Positions 7,723-15,864 are shown, counted from the first letter of the stretch. The stretch: 20,699 bases of DNA from Devosia sp. (GCA_028290225.1 JAQGKH010000123.1:1-20699), one strand, 5' to 3'. The notes: generated from the sequence alone by a model not told the origin. Numbers and translations: made by a program.

Positions 7723-7735
7723 CTTATCAGATATG
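7723..7735. promoter_or_regulatory. Candidate operator 2 (TATCAGATA site at the regulator's ribosome binding site)
   Basis: TATC-A-GATA (7725-7733) is a perfect 4+1+4 palindrome. It ends 3 bp before the Shine-Dalgarno sequence GGAGG (7737-7741) of the GntR gene, so binding here could autoregulate it. It shares ATCAGATA with the site at 7558. A degenerate relative, TATCTGTAA, is at 7651-7659. Confidence 0.45.
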
Positions 7736-7745
7736 TGGAGGACGA

Positions 7746-8519
7746 GTGAGCAGCTCGGCAGCAGCAGCGCGTTTGGATGGCAGCAGTACGGCGAGCATCG
7801 TTGCGGACGATCTGGCGCGCCGGATTTTGACGGAAATGATCCCGGGCAGCAGTCTGCCCAGCGAAGCAGAACTGGCGGAACGCTATCAAGTCAGCCGCCT
7901 GACCATCCGGGAAGCGGTCAAGCTGCTGGAGGGCCGGGGCTTGCTGGAAATCGCCCGCGGTCGCCGTGCCGTGGTGCGCGAACCCGATGGCGCTCCGTTC
8001 ACCGACTTCCTCACTTCGGTGCTGCGCTACGATCCCAAGGGGCTGTTTGACCTGATGGAGGTGCGCATGTCCCTTGAAGTGCAATCGGCAACGCTCGCTG
8101 CCAAGCGCGCCTCACGCGCCGGAATGGCCGCGATTGAAAGCGCGTTGCAGGGGATGCGCGATGCCGCCGCCCAGCCCGGACAGGGCCCGTGCGAAGAACA
8201 GCATATGTGCTTCGACGATCACGACCTCGCCTTTCACGAAGCGGTGGCGCTCGCCAGCGGCAATCGTGTGCTCGGCTATCTGTTTGAGGGCATGGCACCC
8301 GCCTTGCGCGAAGGTTTCACCATCAGCCAGCGCGGTCATCGCCAACGCGGCCGGACCGTGCTGGACACCATCGCTGACCACGAGCGCATTCTCGATGCCA
8401 TCAGGTCCGGCAACGGCCGGGGCGCCGGCGAAGCCATGCGCGTGCACCTCAAGGATACCGAGCGCGACATGCGCGCCGCCCTGACCCGGCTCAGCTCGCC
8501 CCCGGCCCAACCGGTTTAG
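7746..8519 (+). CDS. GntR-family transcriptional regulator, FadR subfamily (FCD domain)
   Basis: This is a DNA-binding regulator of the FadR/FCD type, usually a metabolite-responsive repressor of a neighbouring catabolic or transport operon. The GTG at 7746 is chosen because GGAGG (7737-7741) lies 4 nt before it; longer versions add about 53 unrelated residues. The 257 residues show an N-terminal winged helix (about 17-80) with LPSEAELAERYQVSRLTIREAVKLL and the GLLEIARGRRAVV wing. An all-helical FCD domain follows (about 98-245) with candidate metal/ligand residues in DLAFHEAV, DHERILDAI and MRVHLKD. It is divergent from the chvE-ggu operon, so control of sugar uptake is the natural hypothesis. 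In Agrobacterium chvE is instead controlled by a LysR-type protein, so this would be a different wiring. Confidence 0.9.
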   Translation: MSSSAAAARLDGSSTASIVADDLARRILTEMIPGSSLPSEAELAERYQVSRLTIREAVKLLEGRGLLEIARGRRAVVREPDGAPFTDFLTSVLRYDPKGLFDLMEVRMSLEVQSATLAAKRASRAGMAAIESALQGMRDAAAQPGQGPCEEQHMCFDDHDLAFHEAVALASGNRVLGYLFEGMAPALREGFTISQRGHRQRGRTVLDTIADHERILDAIRSGNGRGAGEAMRVHLKDTERDMRAALTRLSSPPAQPV

Positions 8520-8639
8520 GGCACGGATCCCTGGCGTGGAACGTCCCCGATGCAGGACTGCTGGTGGGCGACAACAAAGCGGGGTAAGCTCTGGCTTCGG
8601 TGTTTATCTCGGATCCACCCAAGCGAGCAACGCAACCGC

Positions 8640-11600
8640 ATGTCGATCAAAGCTGCCGTTTATCACCTGACGCACTACAAATACGACCGCCCGGTCTTTC
8701 TGCAGCCCCAGATCATCCGGCTCCAGCCCGCACCGCATTCCAAGACCAAGGTGCTCAGCCACGCCCTCAAGGTTTCGCCGGCCAACCATTTCGTCAATGT
8801 GCAGCAGGACCCCTACGGCAATTTCCTCGCCCGCTTCGTGTTTCCCGAACCGGTAACCGAGCTCAAGATCGAGGTCGATCTTGTGGCCGACATGACGGTC
8901 TACAATCCCTTTGATTTCTTCGTCGAGGAAAGCGCCGAGATCTGGCCCTTCCGCTATCCCGAGGACATCAGCGACGATCTCGCCATCTACATGAAGGCGG
9001 AGCCTCCGGGTCCCCTGCTGGAGCAATTTCTCGCAGGCATCGATCGCTCCCCCATCAACACGGTCACCTTCGTCACCGGGCTCAATGCGCGCCTTCAGCA
9101 GCATGTGGCCTATATCGTGCGCATGGAGCCGGGCGTCTGGACGCCCGAGGAAACCCTGGGCAATGCCAGGGGTTCCTGCCGCGACTCCAGCTGGCTGCTG
9201 GTGAATGCCCTGCGCCATCTCGGCTTTGCCGCCCGTTTCGTGTCGGGCTACCTGATCCAGCTCAAGCCCGATCTGGTGGCGCTGGACGGCCCCGCCGGCA
9301 CTGACCGCGACTTCACCGATCTGCATGCCTGGTGCGAAGTGTACCTGCCCGGGGCTGGCTGGGTGGGGCTCGATCCCACCTCTGGGCTGCTGACCGGGGA
9401 AAGCCATGTGCCTCTCGCCGCCACGCCGCACTACCGCAACGCTGCCCCCATCTCGGGCTTTGCCTCCTATGCCGAGGTTGAATTCGATTTCGACATGCGG
9501 GTGGATCGCGTGGCCGAACATCCGCGCATCACCAAGCCCTTCTCGGATGCTGCCTGGGAAGAACTCAACGCTTTGGGCAAACACGTCGATGCGGTTCTGG
9601 CGCAAAACGACGTGCGGCTGACCATGGGCGGCGAGCCCACCTTTGTGTCGGTCGATGATTTCGAAGCCGAGGAATGGAACACCGGCGCCGTGGGTCCCAC
9701 CAAGCGCGCGCTGGCCGACGACCTGATCCGCCGCCTGCGGGAGCGCTTTGCTCCCAATGGCCTGCTGCACTATGGTCAGGGCAAGTGGTACCCGGGGGAA
9801 ACCCTGCCCCGCTGGACCTTCTCGCTATATTGGCGCGTCGACGGCCAGCCCATCTGGCGCAATGAACAACTGGTGGCTCGCGAAGGCGTCCGCACCGCGG
9901 CAACGCCCGAGGACGCTCAGGCATTTCTCCTGTCCTTCGCCCGTCATCTGGGCCTGACCGGCGACACCATCGAAGCGGCCTACGAGGATCCGGGCGAATG
10001 GCTGCTCAAGGAAGCCAACCTGCCCACAAACGTGGATCCGGCCAATTCCGAACTGGCCGATCCGGAAGCGCGTTCGCGCATGGCCAAGGTCTTTGAGCGC
10101 GGCCTCACCAACCCCACCGGCTATGTGCTGCCGGTACAGCGCTGGAACGCGCAGGCTTCCAGCCCATGGCTCACTGAAAAGTGGAAAACGCGCCGGGGCA
10201 AGCTGTTCCTGGCGCCCGGCGACAGCCCGGCGGGTTACCGCCTGCCCCTTTCTTCGCTGCCCCACCTCAAGCCTGGCGACTATCCCCATGTGGTGGCGCA
10301 GGATCCCGGCGCACCCCGCGCGCCGCTGCCGCCGGCCCATGCCATCCTGCCGCACCAGTCCCGTCCCGGCATGGCCGCCGATCCCCGCGCCCAGGCCACC
10401 GCCGATTTTACCGCTGCCACCCAACAACAGGATCGCACCGAACAGGTCATCAGCGAAATCCAAGGCGAGGTGCGCACCGCCGTCACCGCGGAGCTTCGTG
10501 ATCACCGTCTTTGCGTCTTCCTGCCGCCCGTGGAAAAGCTGGAGGACTACCTGGAGCTGGTCGCAGCTACCGAAGCGGCGGCGCGGGAAGTTGGTTACCC
10601 CGTGCACTTGGAAGGCTATGCGCCGCCCCATGATCCCCGCCTCAATGTGATCCGTGTCGCGCCCGATCCGGGCGTGATCGAGGTCAACATCCATCCCGCC
10701 AGCAATTGGGACGAGTGCGTCGCCACCACGACCGCGATCTACGAGGAAGCGCGCAAGTCCCGGCTCGGGGCCGACAAATTCATGATCGACGGGCGGCACA
10801 CCGGCACCGGCGGCGGCAACCATGTCGTGGTCGGCGGCGCTACGCCTCACGACAGCCCGTTCCTGCGGCGCCCCGACCTGCTCAAGAGCCTCGTGCTGCA
10901 TTGGCAGCGTCACCCGGCCATGTCCTACTTGTTCTCGGGCCTGTTCATCGGACCAACGAGCCAGGCGCCGCGTTTCGATGAGGCACGGCACGACAGCTTG
11001 TATGAACTCGAGATCGCCATGGCGCAGGTGCCCAACCCGGCGAGCGGTGAACCTGCTCCCCTGCCCTGGCTGGTGGATCGCCTGTTCCGCAACCTGCTGA
11101 CCGACGTCACCGGCAATACCCACCGCTCCGAAATCTGCATCGACAAGCTCTTCTCCCCCGATGGGCCGACCGGCCGCCTCGGCCTGGTGGAATTTCGCGG
11201 CTTCGAAATGCCGCCCAATGCGCGCATGTCCCTGGCCCAGCAAGTGCTGATCCGTGCCCTGGTGGCCCGGTTCTGGACCGATCCGCTGGAAGGCAAGTTC
11301 GTGCGCTGGGGCACGACGCTCCATGATCGGTTCATGCTGCCCCATTATGTCTGGCAGGATTTCCTCGATGTGCTGGCCGATCTGGAGCGCCATGGCTTCC
11401 GGATTGACCCGGCTTGGTTTGCCGCCCAGCTGGAGTTCCGCTTCCCCTTCTGTGGCGAGGTTGAGTATGATGGCGTGCGCCTTGAACTGCGCCAGGCGCT
11501 GGAGCCTTGGCATGTCATGGGCGAACAAGGCGCTATCGGCGGCACCGTGCGGTTCGTTGATTCATCGGTGGAACGGCTTCAGGTAAAGCTCGAAGCCGCC

Positions 11601-11993
11601 AATCCCGAGCGTTACGCTGTCTGCTGCAACCAGCGCCCGGTGCCCCTGCGCAAGACCGACACAGCCGGATCGGCTATCGCCGGGGTCCGCTTCAAGGCGT
11701 GGCAACCCGCCTCCGGGCTTCACCCCAACCTGGAGCCAAACGCGCCGCTGGTGTTCGATATCTATGATCGCTGGACGGGCCGCCCGGTCGGCGGCTGCGT
11801 CTACCATGTGGCTCATCCCGGTGGGCGCAACTACGAAACCTTCCCCGTGAATGGCAATGAGGCCGAAGCCCGTCGCCTGGCCCGCTTCGTTCCCGGCAAC
11901 TACACGGCGGGAAGCTATCCCTTGCGCGACGAACGGTCAGCCGACGAGTTTCCGCTAACGCTCGATCTGCGCCGCCCGCCGGCATGGGGCTGA
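8640..11993 (+). CDS. Transglutaminase-like domain fused to DUF2126 (putative amidoligase-type protein)
   Basis: This is a large cytosolic-looking protein of 1117 residues with no signal peptide. The start at ATG 8640 gives the family-like N-terminus MSIKAAVYHLTHYKYDRPV; the ribosome binding site is weak. Residues 1-90 match the bacterial transglutaminase N-terminal region. Residues about 160-260 are a transglutaminase-like core with a visible Cys-His-Asp triad: C180 in GSCRDSSWLLVNALRHLGF, H229 in DLHAWCEVYLPG and D245 in GLDPTSG. From about residue 315 to the end is DUF2126 (COG4196), beginning NDVRLTMGGEPTFVSVDD and including the HTGTGGGNHVVVGG segment. Comparative genomics has proposed glutamine-synthetase-like carboxylate-amine ligase activity for this type, which is not experimentally established to my knowledge. 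It is the first gene of a three-gene operon, 7 bp before the ATP-grasp gene. Confidence 0.9.
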   Translation: MSIKAAVYHLTHYKYDRPVFLQPQIIRLQPAPHSKTKVLSHALKVSPANHFVNVQQDPYGNFLARFVFPEPVTELKIEVDLVADMTVYNPFDFFVEESAEIWPFRYPEDISDDLAIYMKAEPPGPLLEQFLAGIDRSPINTVTFVTGLNARLQQHVAYIVRMEPGVWTPEETLGNARGSCRDSSWLLVNALRHLGFAARFVSGYLIQLKPDLVALDGPAGTDRDFTDLHAWCEVYLPGAGWVGLDPTSGLLTGESHVPLAATPHYRNAAPISGFASYAEVEFDFDMRVDRVAEHPRITKPFSDAAWEELNALGKHVDAVLAQNDVRLTMGGEPTFVSVDDFEAEEWNTGAVGPTKRALADDLIRRLRERFAPNGLLHYGQGKWYPGETLPRWTFSLYWRVDGQPIWRNEQLVAREGVRTAATPEDAQAFLLSFARHLGLTGDTIEAAYEDPGEWLLKEANLPTNVDPANSELADPEARSRMAKVFERGLTNPTGYVLPVQRWNAQASSPWLTEKWKTRRGKLFLAPGDSPAGYRLPLSSLPHLKPGDYPHVVAQDPGAPRAPLPPAHAILPHQSRPGMAADPRAQATADFTAATQQQDRTEQVISEIQGEVRTAVTAELRDHRLCVFLPPVEKLEDYLELVAATEAAAREVGYPVHLEGYAPPHDPRLNVIRVAPDPGVIEVNIHPASNWDECVATTTAIYEEARKSRLGADKFMIDGRHTGTGGGNHVVVGGATPHDSPFLRRPDLLKSLVLHWQRHPAMSYLFSGLFIGPTSQAPRFDEARHDSLYELEIAMAQVPNPASGEPAPLPWLVDRLFRNLLTDVTGNTHRSEICIDKLFSPDGPTGRLGLVEFRGFEMPPNARMSLAQQVLIRALVARFWTDPLEGKFVRWGTTLHDRFMLPHYVWQDFLDVLADLERHGFRIDPAWFAAQLEFRFPFCGEVEYDGVRLELRQALEPWHVMGEQGAIGGTVRFVDSSVERLQVKLEAANPERYAVCCNQRPVPLRKTDTAGSAIAGVRFKAWQPASGLHPNLEPNAPLVFDIYDRWTGRPVGGCVYHVAHPGGRNYETFPVNGNEAEARRLARFVPGNYTAGSYPLRDERSADEFPLTLDLRRPPAWG

Positions 11994-12000
11994 GCATCCG

Positions 12001-14397
12001 ATGCGCAAGCCCAGCACTCGTCCCAAGGCTCCGAGTCTGATCAGCAATTATCGTCTGCACCCCGGCGTGCCCGACGAGATGATCGACCCGGCCGGCAATA
12101 TCCGCCCGGGCTGGTCGACGCTGATGGCCGCCTTCGACCAGTTGGGGCCCGCCGAGTTGGGGGCCCGCTTCGAGCGGGCCGACCAATATCTCCGCGATGC
12201 CGGTGTGTTCTATCGCGCCTATGACGGGGCGGCCGGCAAGGCGCGCGATTGGCCGCTGGCCCACATTCCCCTGCTGATCGATGAGAGCGAGTGGAGCATC
12301 ATCAGCCATGGCCTGACCCAGCGTGCCGAACTGCTGGAAGCCATCATTGCCGACATTTATGGCGAGAACACCTTGGTGGCTCGCGGCGTGCTGCCACCAG
12401 AGTTGATCGCGCGCAACACCGAGTTCCTTCGCCCCCTGGTTGGCATTCGCCCCAGGAGCGGCCATTTCCTGCACTTCTGCGCCTTCGAGCTCGGGCGCGG
12501 TCCCGATGGCGCCTGGTGGGTGCTGGGCGACCGCACCCAAGCGCCTTCAGGCGCCGGCTTTGCCCTCGAAAACCGCGTCGCCACCACTCGAGCGCTCGCC
12601 GATATCTATGGCGACATGAATATCCACCGGCTCGCCGGCTTCTTCCGCGCCTTCCGCGATGCGCTCTTCGCGCAAGCAGGGCCAGAAGGTGGCCGCGTCG
12701 GGATTCTGACGCCCGGCCAGCTCAACGAGACCTATTTCGAACACGCCTATATCGCCCGTTATCTTGGCCTCGTGCTGCTGGAAGGCGAGGACATGCTGGT
12801 CGTGGACGGCCAGGTGATGGTGCGCACCGTCGCGGGCCTCCAACCGGTCAGCGTCCTGTGGCGGCGGCTGGACGCCTCCTTTGCCGATCCGCTGGAGCTG
12901 CGCTACGATTCGCGCATTGGCACGCCCGGCATGGTGGATGCCCTGCGCCACGGCTCCATCTCCATGATCAACGCCCTGGGCACCGGCTTGCTGGAAACCC
13001 GTGCCTTGGCCGCCTTCATGCCCCGACTCTGCCGGGCGGTGTTCGACGCCCCTCTGGAACTGCCCGAGATCGCCACCTGGTGGTGCGGCCAGCCTGCCGA
13101 GCAGGCGCATGTTCTAGCCAATTTCGATAAGATGATGATCGGCCCTGCGTTCGCGACCAATCTTCCGGTTGATGACCCCAGCGGCACTGCCCTCGGCTCC
13201 ACTATTTCCGGTGAACAGCGCGAGACCCTGATCCAGCGCATCATGCGCGATGGCGCCACCTATGTCGGACAGGAGCCGGTGCAACTATCGACTACCCCCG
13301 TCTATCTCGACGGCCAGCTGCAGCCTCGCCCGGTGACCTTGCGCGTTTATGCGGCTCGGACCGAGAAAGGCTGGTCCATCATGCCCGGCGGCCTGGCTCG
13401 CATCGGCTCCACCAGCGACACCACCGCCATGGCCATGCAACGTGGCGGCCGGGCAGCCGATGTCTGGGTGGTCAGCTCCAATCCGGTGGAGCGCGTTTCG
13501 CTCCTGCCTCGCGAAGGCGAGAAACTGCTGCGCAGCCCGCACGGCAATCTGCCCAGCCGCGCCGCCGATAATCTGATCTGGCTCGGGCGCTATACAGAGC
13601 GCTGCGAAGCCACGCTGCGCATCCTGCGCGCTTATAATGCCCGCCTTGCCGAACTCTCCAAGGCCGACCTGCCCATCCTGCGCCATTGCCGCGAGTTCCT
13701 CGACACCATCGACGTGGATGCGACCGAGCCGATGCCCCTGGGGCTCCTCGCCTCCATCGACAGCGCGGTCCACAGCGCCAGCCAGATCCGCGACCGGTTC
13801 TCCCCCGATGGCTGGCTTGCCCTCACCGATCTGCAGAACACCGCCCGCCGCCTGTCCGAAAAGGTCACGCCCGGCAGCGACGCCACCCGCCTCATGACCA
13901 TCCTCCTGCGCAAGCTGGCCGGCTTTTCCGGCCTCGTGCATGAAAACATGTACCGGTTTGCGGGCTGGCGCTTCCTGGAATTGGGCCGGCGGCTTGAGCG
14001 TGGCATGCAGATGGCGCGGATCACCGCTTGGCTGACCGCCAGGGAGGCCCCCGATGGCTCGCTGGAACTGCTGCTGGAAATCGGCGACAGCGTCATGTCG
14101 CACCGCCGCCGCTATTCCGTGACGGCCGGCACGCAAAGCGCCATCGATCTCCTGGTGCTCGATCCGCTCAATCCGCGTTCCGTGCTGTTTCAGCTGGCCA
14201 CCCTGCGCGAGCAGATCGAAACGCTGCCGGGGGGCATCGAAGATGGTCAGCTTTCCCCCGCAGCCAGGGCCACCTTGTCCCTGCAAACAGAACTCGTGAT
14301 TGCCGAACCGGCCGATCTTACCCCCGAGCGCCTCCAGCGGCTTGCCGGCGATCTGGGCGCGTTGTCCGGCCTTGTCGCTGCTGCCTACTTCGTGTGA
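12001..14397 (+). CDS. Circularly permuted ATP-grasp protein fused to an alpha-E domain
   Basis: The 798 residues join two families that are separate proteins in many bacteria. Residues about 15-470 match the circularly permuted ATP-grasp family (COG2308, formerly DUF404/DUF407), with DEMIDPAGNIRPGW, GGRVGILTPGQLNETYFEHAY, LLEGEDMLVVDGQVM and YVGQEPVQLSTTPVY. Residues about 505-795 match the helical alpha-E domain (COG2307, formerly DUF403), beginning SRAADNLIWLGRYTERCEAT and including ENMYRFAGWRFLELGRRLERGMQM. ATP-grasp enzymes form amide or peptide bonds via acyl-phosphate intermediates; the role of alpha-E is unknown. The gene has 7-bp gaps to both neighbours, so it is clearly in one transcription unit with them. 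The fusion suggests the two domains act in the same reaction. The substrate is unknown. Confidence 0.92.
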   Translation: MRKPSTRPKAPSLISNYRLHPGVPDEMIDPAGNIRPGWSTLMAAFDQLGPAELGARFERADQYLRDAGVFYRAYDGAAGKARDWPLAHIPLLIDESEWSIISHGLTQRAELLEAIIADIYGENTLVARGVLPPELIARNTEFLRPLVGIRPRSGHFLHFCAFELGRGPDGAWWVLGDRTQAPSGAGFALENRVATTRALADIYGDMNIHRLAGFFRAFRDALFAQAGPEGGRVGILTPGQLNETYFEHAYIARYLGLVLLEGEDMLVVDGQVMVRTVAGLQPVSVLWRRLDASFADPLELRYDSRIGTPGMVDALRHGSISMINALGTGLLETRALAAFMPRLCRAVFDAPLELPEIATWWCGQPAEQAHVLANFDKMMIGPAFATNLPVDDPSGTALGSTISGEQRETLIQRIMRDGATYVGQEPVQLSTTPVYLDGQLQPRPVTLRVYAARTEKGWSIMPGGLARIGSTSDTTAMAMQRGGRAADVWVVSSNPVERVSLLPREGEKLLRSPHGNLPSRAADNLIWLGRYTERCEATLRILRAYNARLAELSKADLPILRHCREFLDTIDVDATEPMPLGLLASIDSAVHSASQIRDRFSPDGWLALTDLQNTARRLSEKVTPGSDATRLMTILLRKLAGFSGLVHENMYRFAGWRFLELGRRLERGMQMARITAWLTAREAPDGSLELLLEIGDSVMSHRRRYSVTAGTQSAIDLLVLDPLNPRSVLFQLATLREQIETLPGGIEDGQLSPAARATLSLQTELVIAEPADLTPERLQRLAGDLGALSGLVAAAYFV

Positions 14398-14404
14398 GAC
14401 GCCA

Positions 14405-15283
14405 ATGCTTTACGATATTCGCCTCACGCTCCAATACGATTATGATGCACCCGTTCACGGCGGCCGGCACCTGATCCGGGTGGCTCCAGCCACTCTGCCG
14501 GGCGTGCAGCGCCTGGTGGCGTCCAGCTTGACGATCGACCCGCCACCCGAACAGCACACCACCTTCGCCGATTTCTTTGGCAATGCCGTCACCGCTATCG
14601 GGCTTATGGCGCCCCATGATCACCTGGAGGTGGGGCTTTCGGCGCGCGTTCAGGTTGATGACCCGATCCCTCCCGTGGACCTAACGCCCTCGCGCTCGGA
14701 GTTGCACGCGGAAATCGAGCGCGTGTGGTCGTTGGCACCCGACAGCCCGCATCATTTCCTTTGGCCCTCGCCCCGGCTCGCCGCCGTTCCCGCAATCGCC
14801 GACTACGCGCGGGCCGTGACGCCCCAAGCCGGCTCAGTGCTGGACATCGCGCAAGCGCTATGCCTCGCCATCCACCGGGATTTCACCTACGAGGCTGGAG
14901 CCACCGATGTTGAAACCACGCCTGCCGAGGCCTTCAGCATGCGCCGCGGCGTTTGCCAGGACTTCGCCCAGGTGATGATCGCCGGCCTGCGCGGCCTCGG
15001 CATTCCCGCAGGCTATGTTTCGGGCTTCCTGCGCACCACTCCCCCACCCGGCAAGCCGCGGCTCGAAGGCGCCGACGCCATGCATGCCTGGGTGCGGGTC
15101 TGGTGTGGGCAAAGCCTCGGCTGGGTGGCCTTTGATCCCACCAACGCCATTCTGGCTGGTGCCGACCACATCACCATCGGTTATGGCCGTGACTATGCCG
15201 ACGTTTCCCCGATCGTCGGCATGCTCAAGACCCACGGCTCGCACGAGGCCGCCCAATCGGTGGATGTGCTGCTGGCGCAATAG
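14405..15283 (+). CDS. Transglutaminase-like cysteine peptidase/ligase family protein
   Basis: A 292-residue stand-alone member of the bacterial transglutaminase-like family (COG1305). The ATG at 14405 begins MLYDIRLTLQYDYDAPVHGG, the typical N-terminal beta region of these proteins; a longer frame exists but would overlap the previous gene by about 100 bp. The core shows the catalytic triad: Cys in RRGVCQDFAQVMIAGLRGLG, His in DAMHAWVRVW and Asp in GWVAFDPTN. The upstream stop is 7 bp before the start. Bacterial members may cleave, transfer or form amide bonds. Association with ATP-grasp/alpha-E and DUF2126 suggests a partner in a peptide ligation or removal cycle. No signal peptide is seen. 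Confidence 0.93.
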   Translation: MLYDIRLTLQYDYDAPVHGGRHLIRVAPATLPGVQRLVASSLTIDPPPEQHTTFADFFGNAVTAIGLMAPHDHLEVGLSARVQVDDPIPPVDLTPSRSELHAEIERVWSLAPDSPHHFLWPSPRLAAVPAIADYARAVTPQAGSVLDIAQALCLAIHRDFTYEAGATDVETTPAEAFSMRRGVCQDFAQVMIAGLRGLGIPAGYVSGFLRTTPPPGKPRLEGADAMHAWVRVWCGQSLGWVAFDPTNAILAGADHITIGYGRDYADVSPIVGMLKTHGSHEAAQSVDVLLAQ

Positions 15284-15286
15284 TCC

Positions 15287-15302
15287 GCCTGGCAATGCCG
15301 GA
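15287..15302. repeat. 16-bp sequence shared with position 1846-1861
   Basis: GCCTGGCAATGCCGGA occurs exactly at 1846-1861 and 15287-15302, both times just after the end of a plus-strand operon. With flanks, 19 of 20 bases match (GTCNGCCTGGC...). It contains the small palindrome GGCA-A-TGCC. The copy here overlaps the -35 element of the candidate stress promoter by three bases. It may be a short dispersed intergenic repeat or coincidence. Confidence 0.4.
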
Positions 15303-15325
15303 ACCAAAGGTCTTCGCTCGCCGTT
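15300..15325 (+). promoter_or_regulatory. Candidate EcfG-type (general stress response) promoter
   Basis: GGAAC at 15300-15304 is followed after exactly 17 bp by CGTT at 15322-15325. GGAAC-N16/17-CGTT is the known consensus for EcfG/RpoE2 sigma factors that run the alphaproteobacterial general stress response. It lies about 70 bp upstream of a small membrane-protein gene and 17 bp after the transglutaminase stop, a sensible promoter position. Small membrane proteins and DUF3309-like genes being stress-induced fits, but that is inference. Confidence 0.65.
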
Positions 15326-15396
15326 ATTTGATCGCGCACAACAAAGCGTGATGGCCAGAGCTCCTTTGAGCCACTGGCTTTCAGATGGAGGGCATC

Positions 15397-15558
15397 GTGA
15401 TCAATTCTGTCCAAACCTCGAGCGACCATGCACGCAACCCCGCATGGACCATTGAGGGATATGATGGGGAAACTCACTATTCCGACGTGCTTAAAGCTTT
15501 GTCGCCTGCGTTCTTTATCTTGGCCGCCGCTGCCGCTTTGATGCTCGCCATTCTTTAG
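15397..15558 (+). CDS. Small single-pass membrane protein, 53 aa, unknown
   Basis: I do not recognise a family. The frame from GTG 15397 (GGAGG at 15387-15391, 5-nt spacing) encodes a polar N-terminal half (INSVQTSSDHARNPAWTIEG, then YDGETHYSDVLKAL) and a C-terminal hydrophobic helix of about 18 residues (SPAFFILAAAAALMLAIL) that ends the protein. It looks like a tail-anchored small membrane protein. An in-frame ATG at 15385 would add four residues but has no ribosome binding site. The gene sits downstream of an EcfG-type promoter and 47 bp before the DUF3309 gene, probably in the same transcript. It could also be a chance frame; the good Shine-Dalgarno and coherent membrane segment argue for a real gene. 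Confidence 0.65.
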   Translation: MINSVQTSSDHARNPAWTIEGYDGETHYSDVLKALSPAFFILAAAAALMLAIL

Positions 15559-15605
15559 CGGCTGTCGGCGATCGGAACTTTAGCGTCACTTAAAGGAGAG
15601 TTCCC

Positions 15606-15764
15606 ATGACGTTAGGCACTATTCTAATCATCATCCTCATCCTGTTGCTGATCGGCGCACTGCCCAATTGGGGCTATTCGCGCGGCTTCGGCTACTTCCC
15701 CTCCGGTATTCTCGGCGTGATCCTCGTGATCGTCCTGATCCTGGTGCTGATGGGACGGGTCTAG
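15606..15764 (+). CDS. DUF3309 family small membrane protein
   Basis: The 52-residue protein begins MTLGTILIIILILLLIGALP, then has a short aromatic/glycine loop (NWGYSRGFGYFPSG) and a second hydrophobic helix ending LVLMGRV. That layout (two helices around a W/Y/G-rich loop, total near 50 aa, terminal GR-V/I) is the DUF3309 pattern common in proteobacteria; its function is unknown. A strong AAAGGAGAG ribosome binding site ends 5 nt before the ATG. It lies 47 bp after the 53-aa membrane protein and before a strong hairpin, so these two genes probably form a small stress-responsive unit. Confidence 0.88.
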   Translation: MTLGTILIIILILLLIGALPNWGYSRGFGYFPSGILGVILVIVLILVLMGRV

Positions 15765-15864
15765 TTCACCCCGGCATGCAACGGCGCAGCCAATGAATTT
15801 GGCCTCTGCACCAGCAGAAATGCGCCGCGCGAGCCGGGATCGCCCCCTCCCAGGCTCGCTCCGA

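Larger units (their letters stand above)
7309..7745. promoter_or_regulatory. Divergent regulatory region between chvE2 and the GntR regulator
   Basis: These 437 bp hold no convincing gene and must carry promoters for both the transporter operon (minus) and the regulator (plus). I could not fix -10/-35 boxes with confidence. Visible elements are two ATCAGATA sites (7558-7565 and 7726-7733), a hairpin CAAGGCG/CGCCTTG at 7445-7465, and a pyrimidine-rich block at 7577-7653 in which GGCTTTTCCCCT occurs twice (7606-7617 and 7639-7650), with two related, shorter versions before it. Confidence 0.7.

Noticed and set aside
8520..8639. Longer start for the DUF2126 gene at 8550
   Set aside because: The extra 30 residues are not family-like, and ATG 8640 gives the standard transglutaminase N-terminus.
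9825..11528. Long minus-strand open frame opposite the DUF2126 gene
   Set aside because: Antisense shadow with His/Gly/Gln-rich, low-information composition typical of reverse frames of GC-rich genes.
15574..15600. Second GGAAC box just before the DUF3309 gene
   Set aside because: No CGTT at 16-18 bp; that position is occupied by the ribosome binding site.
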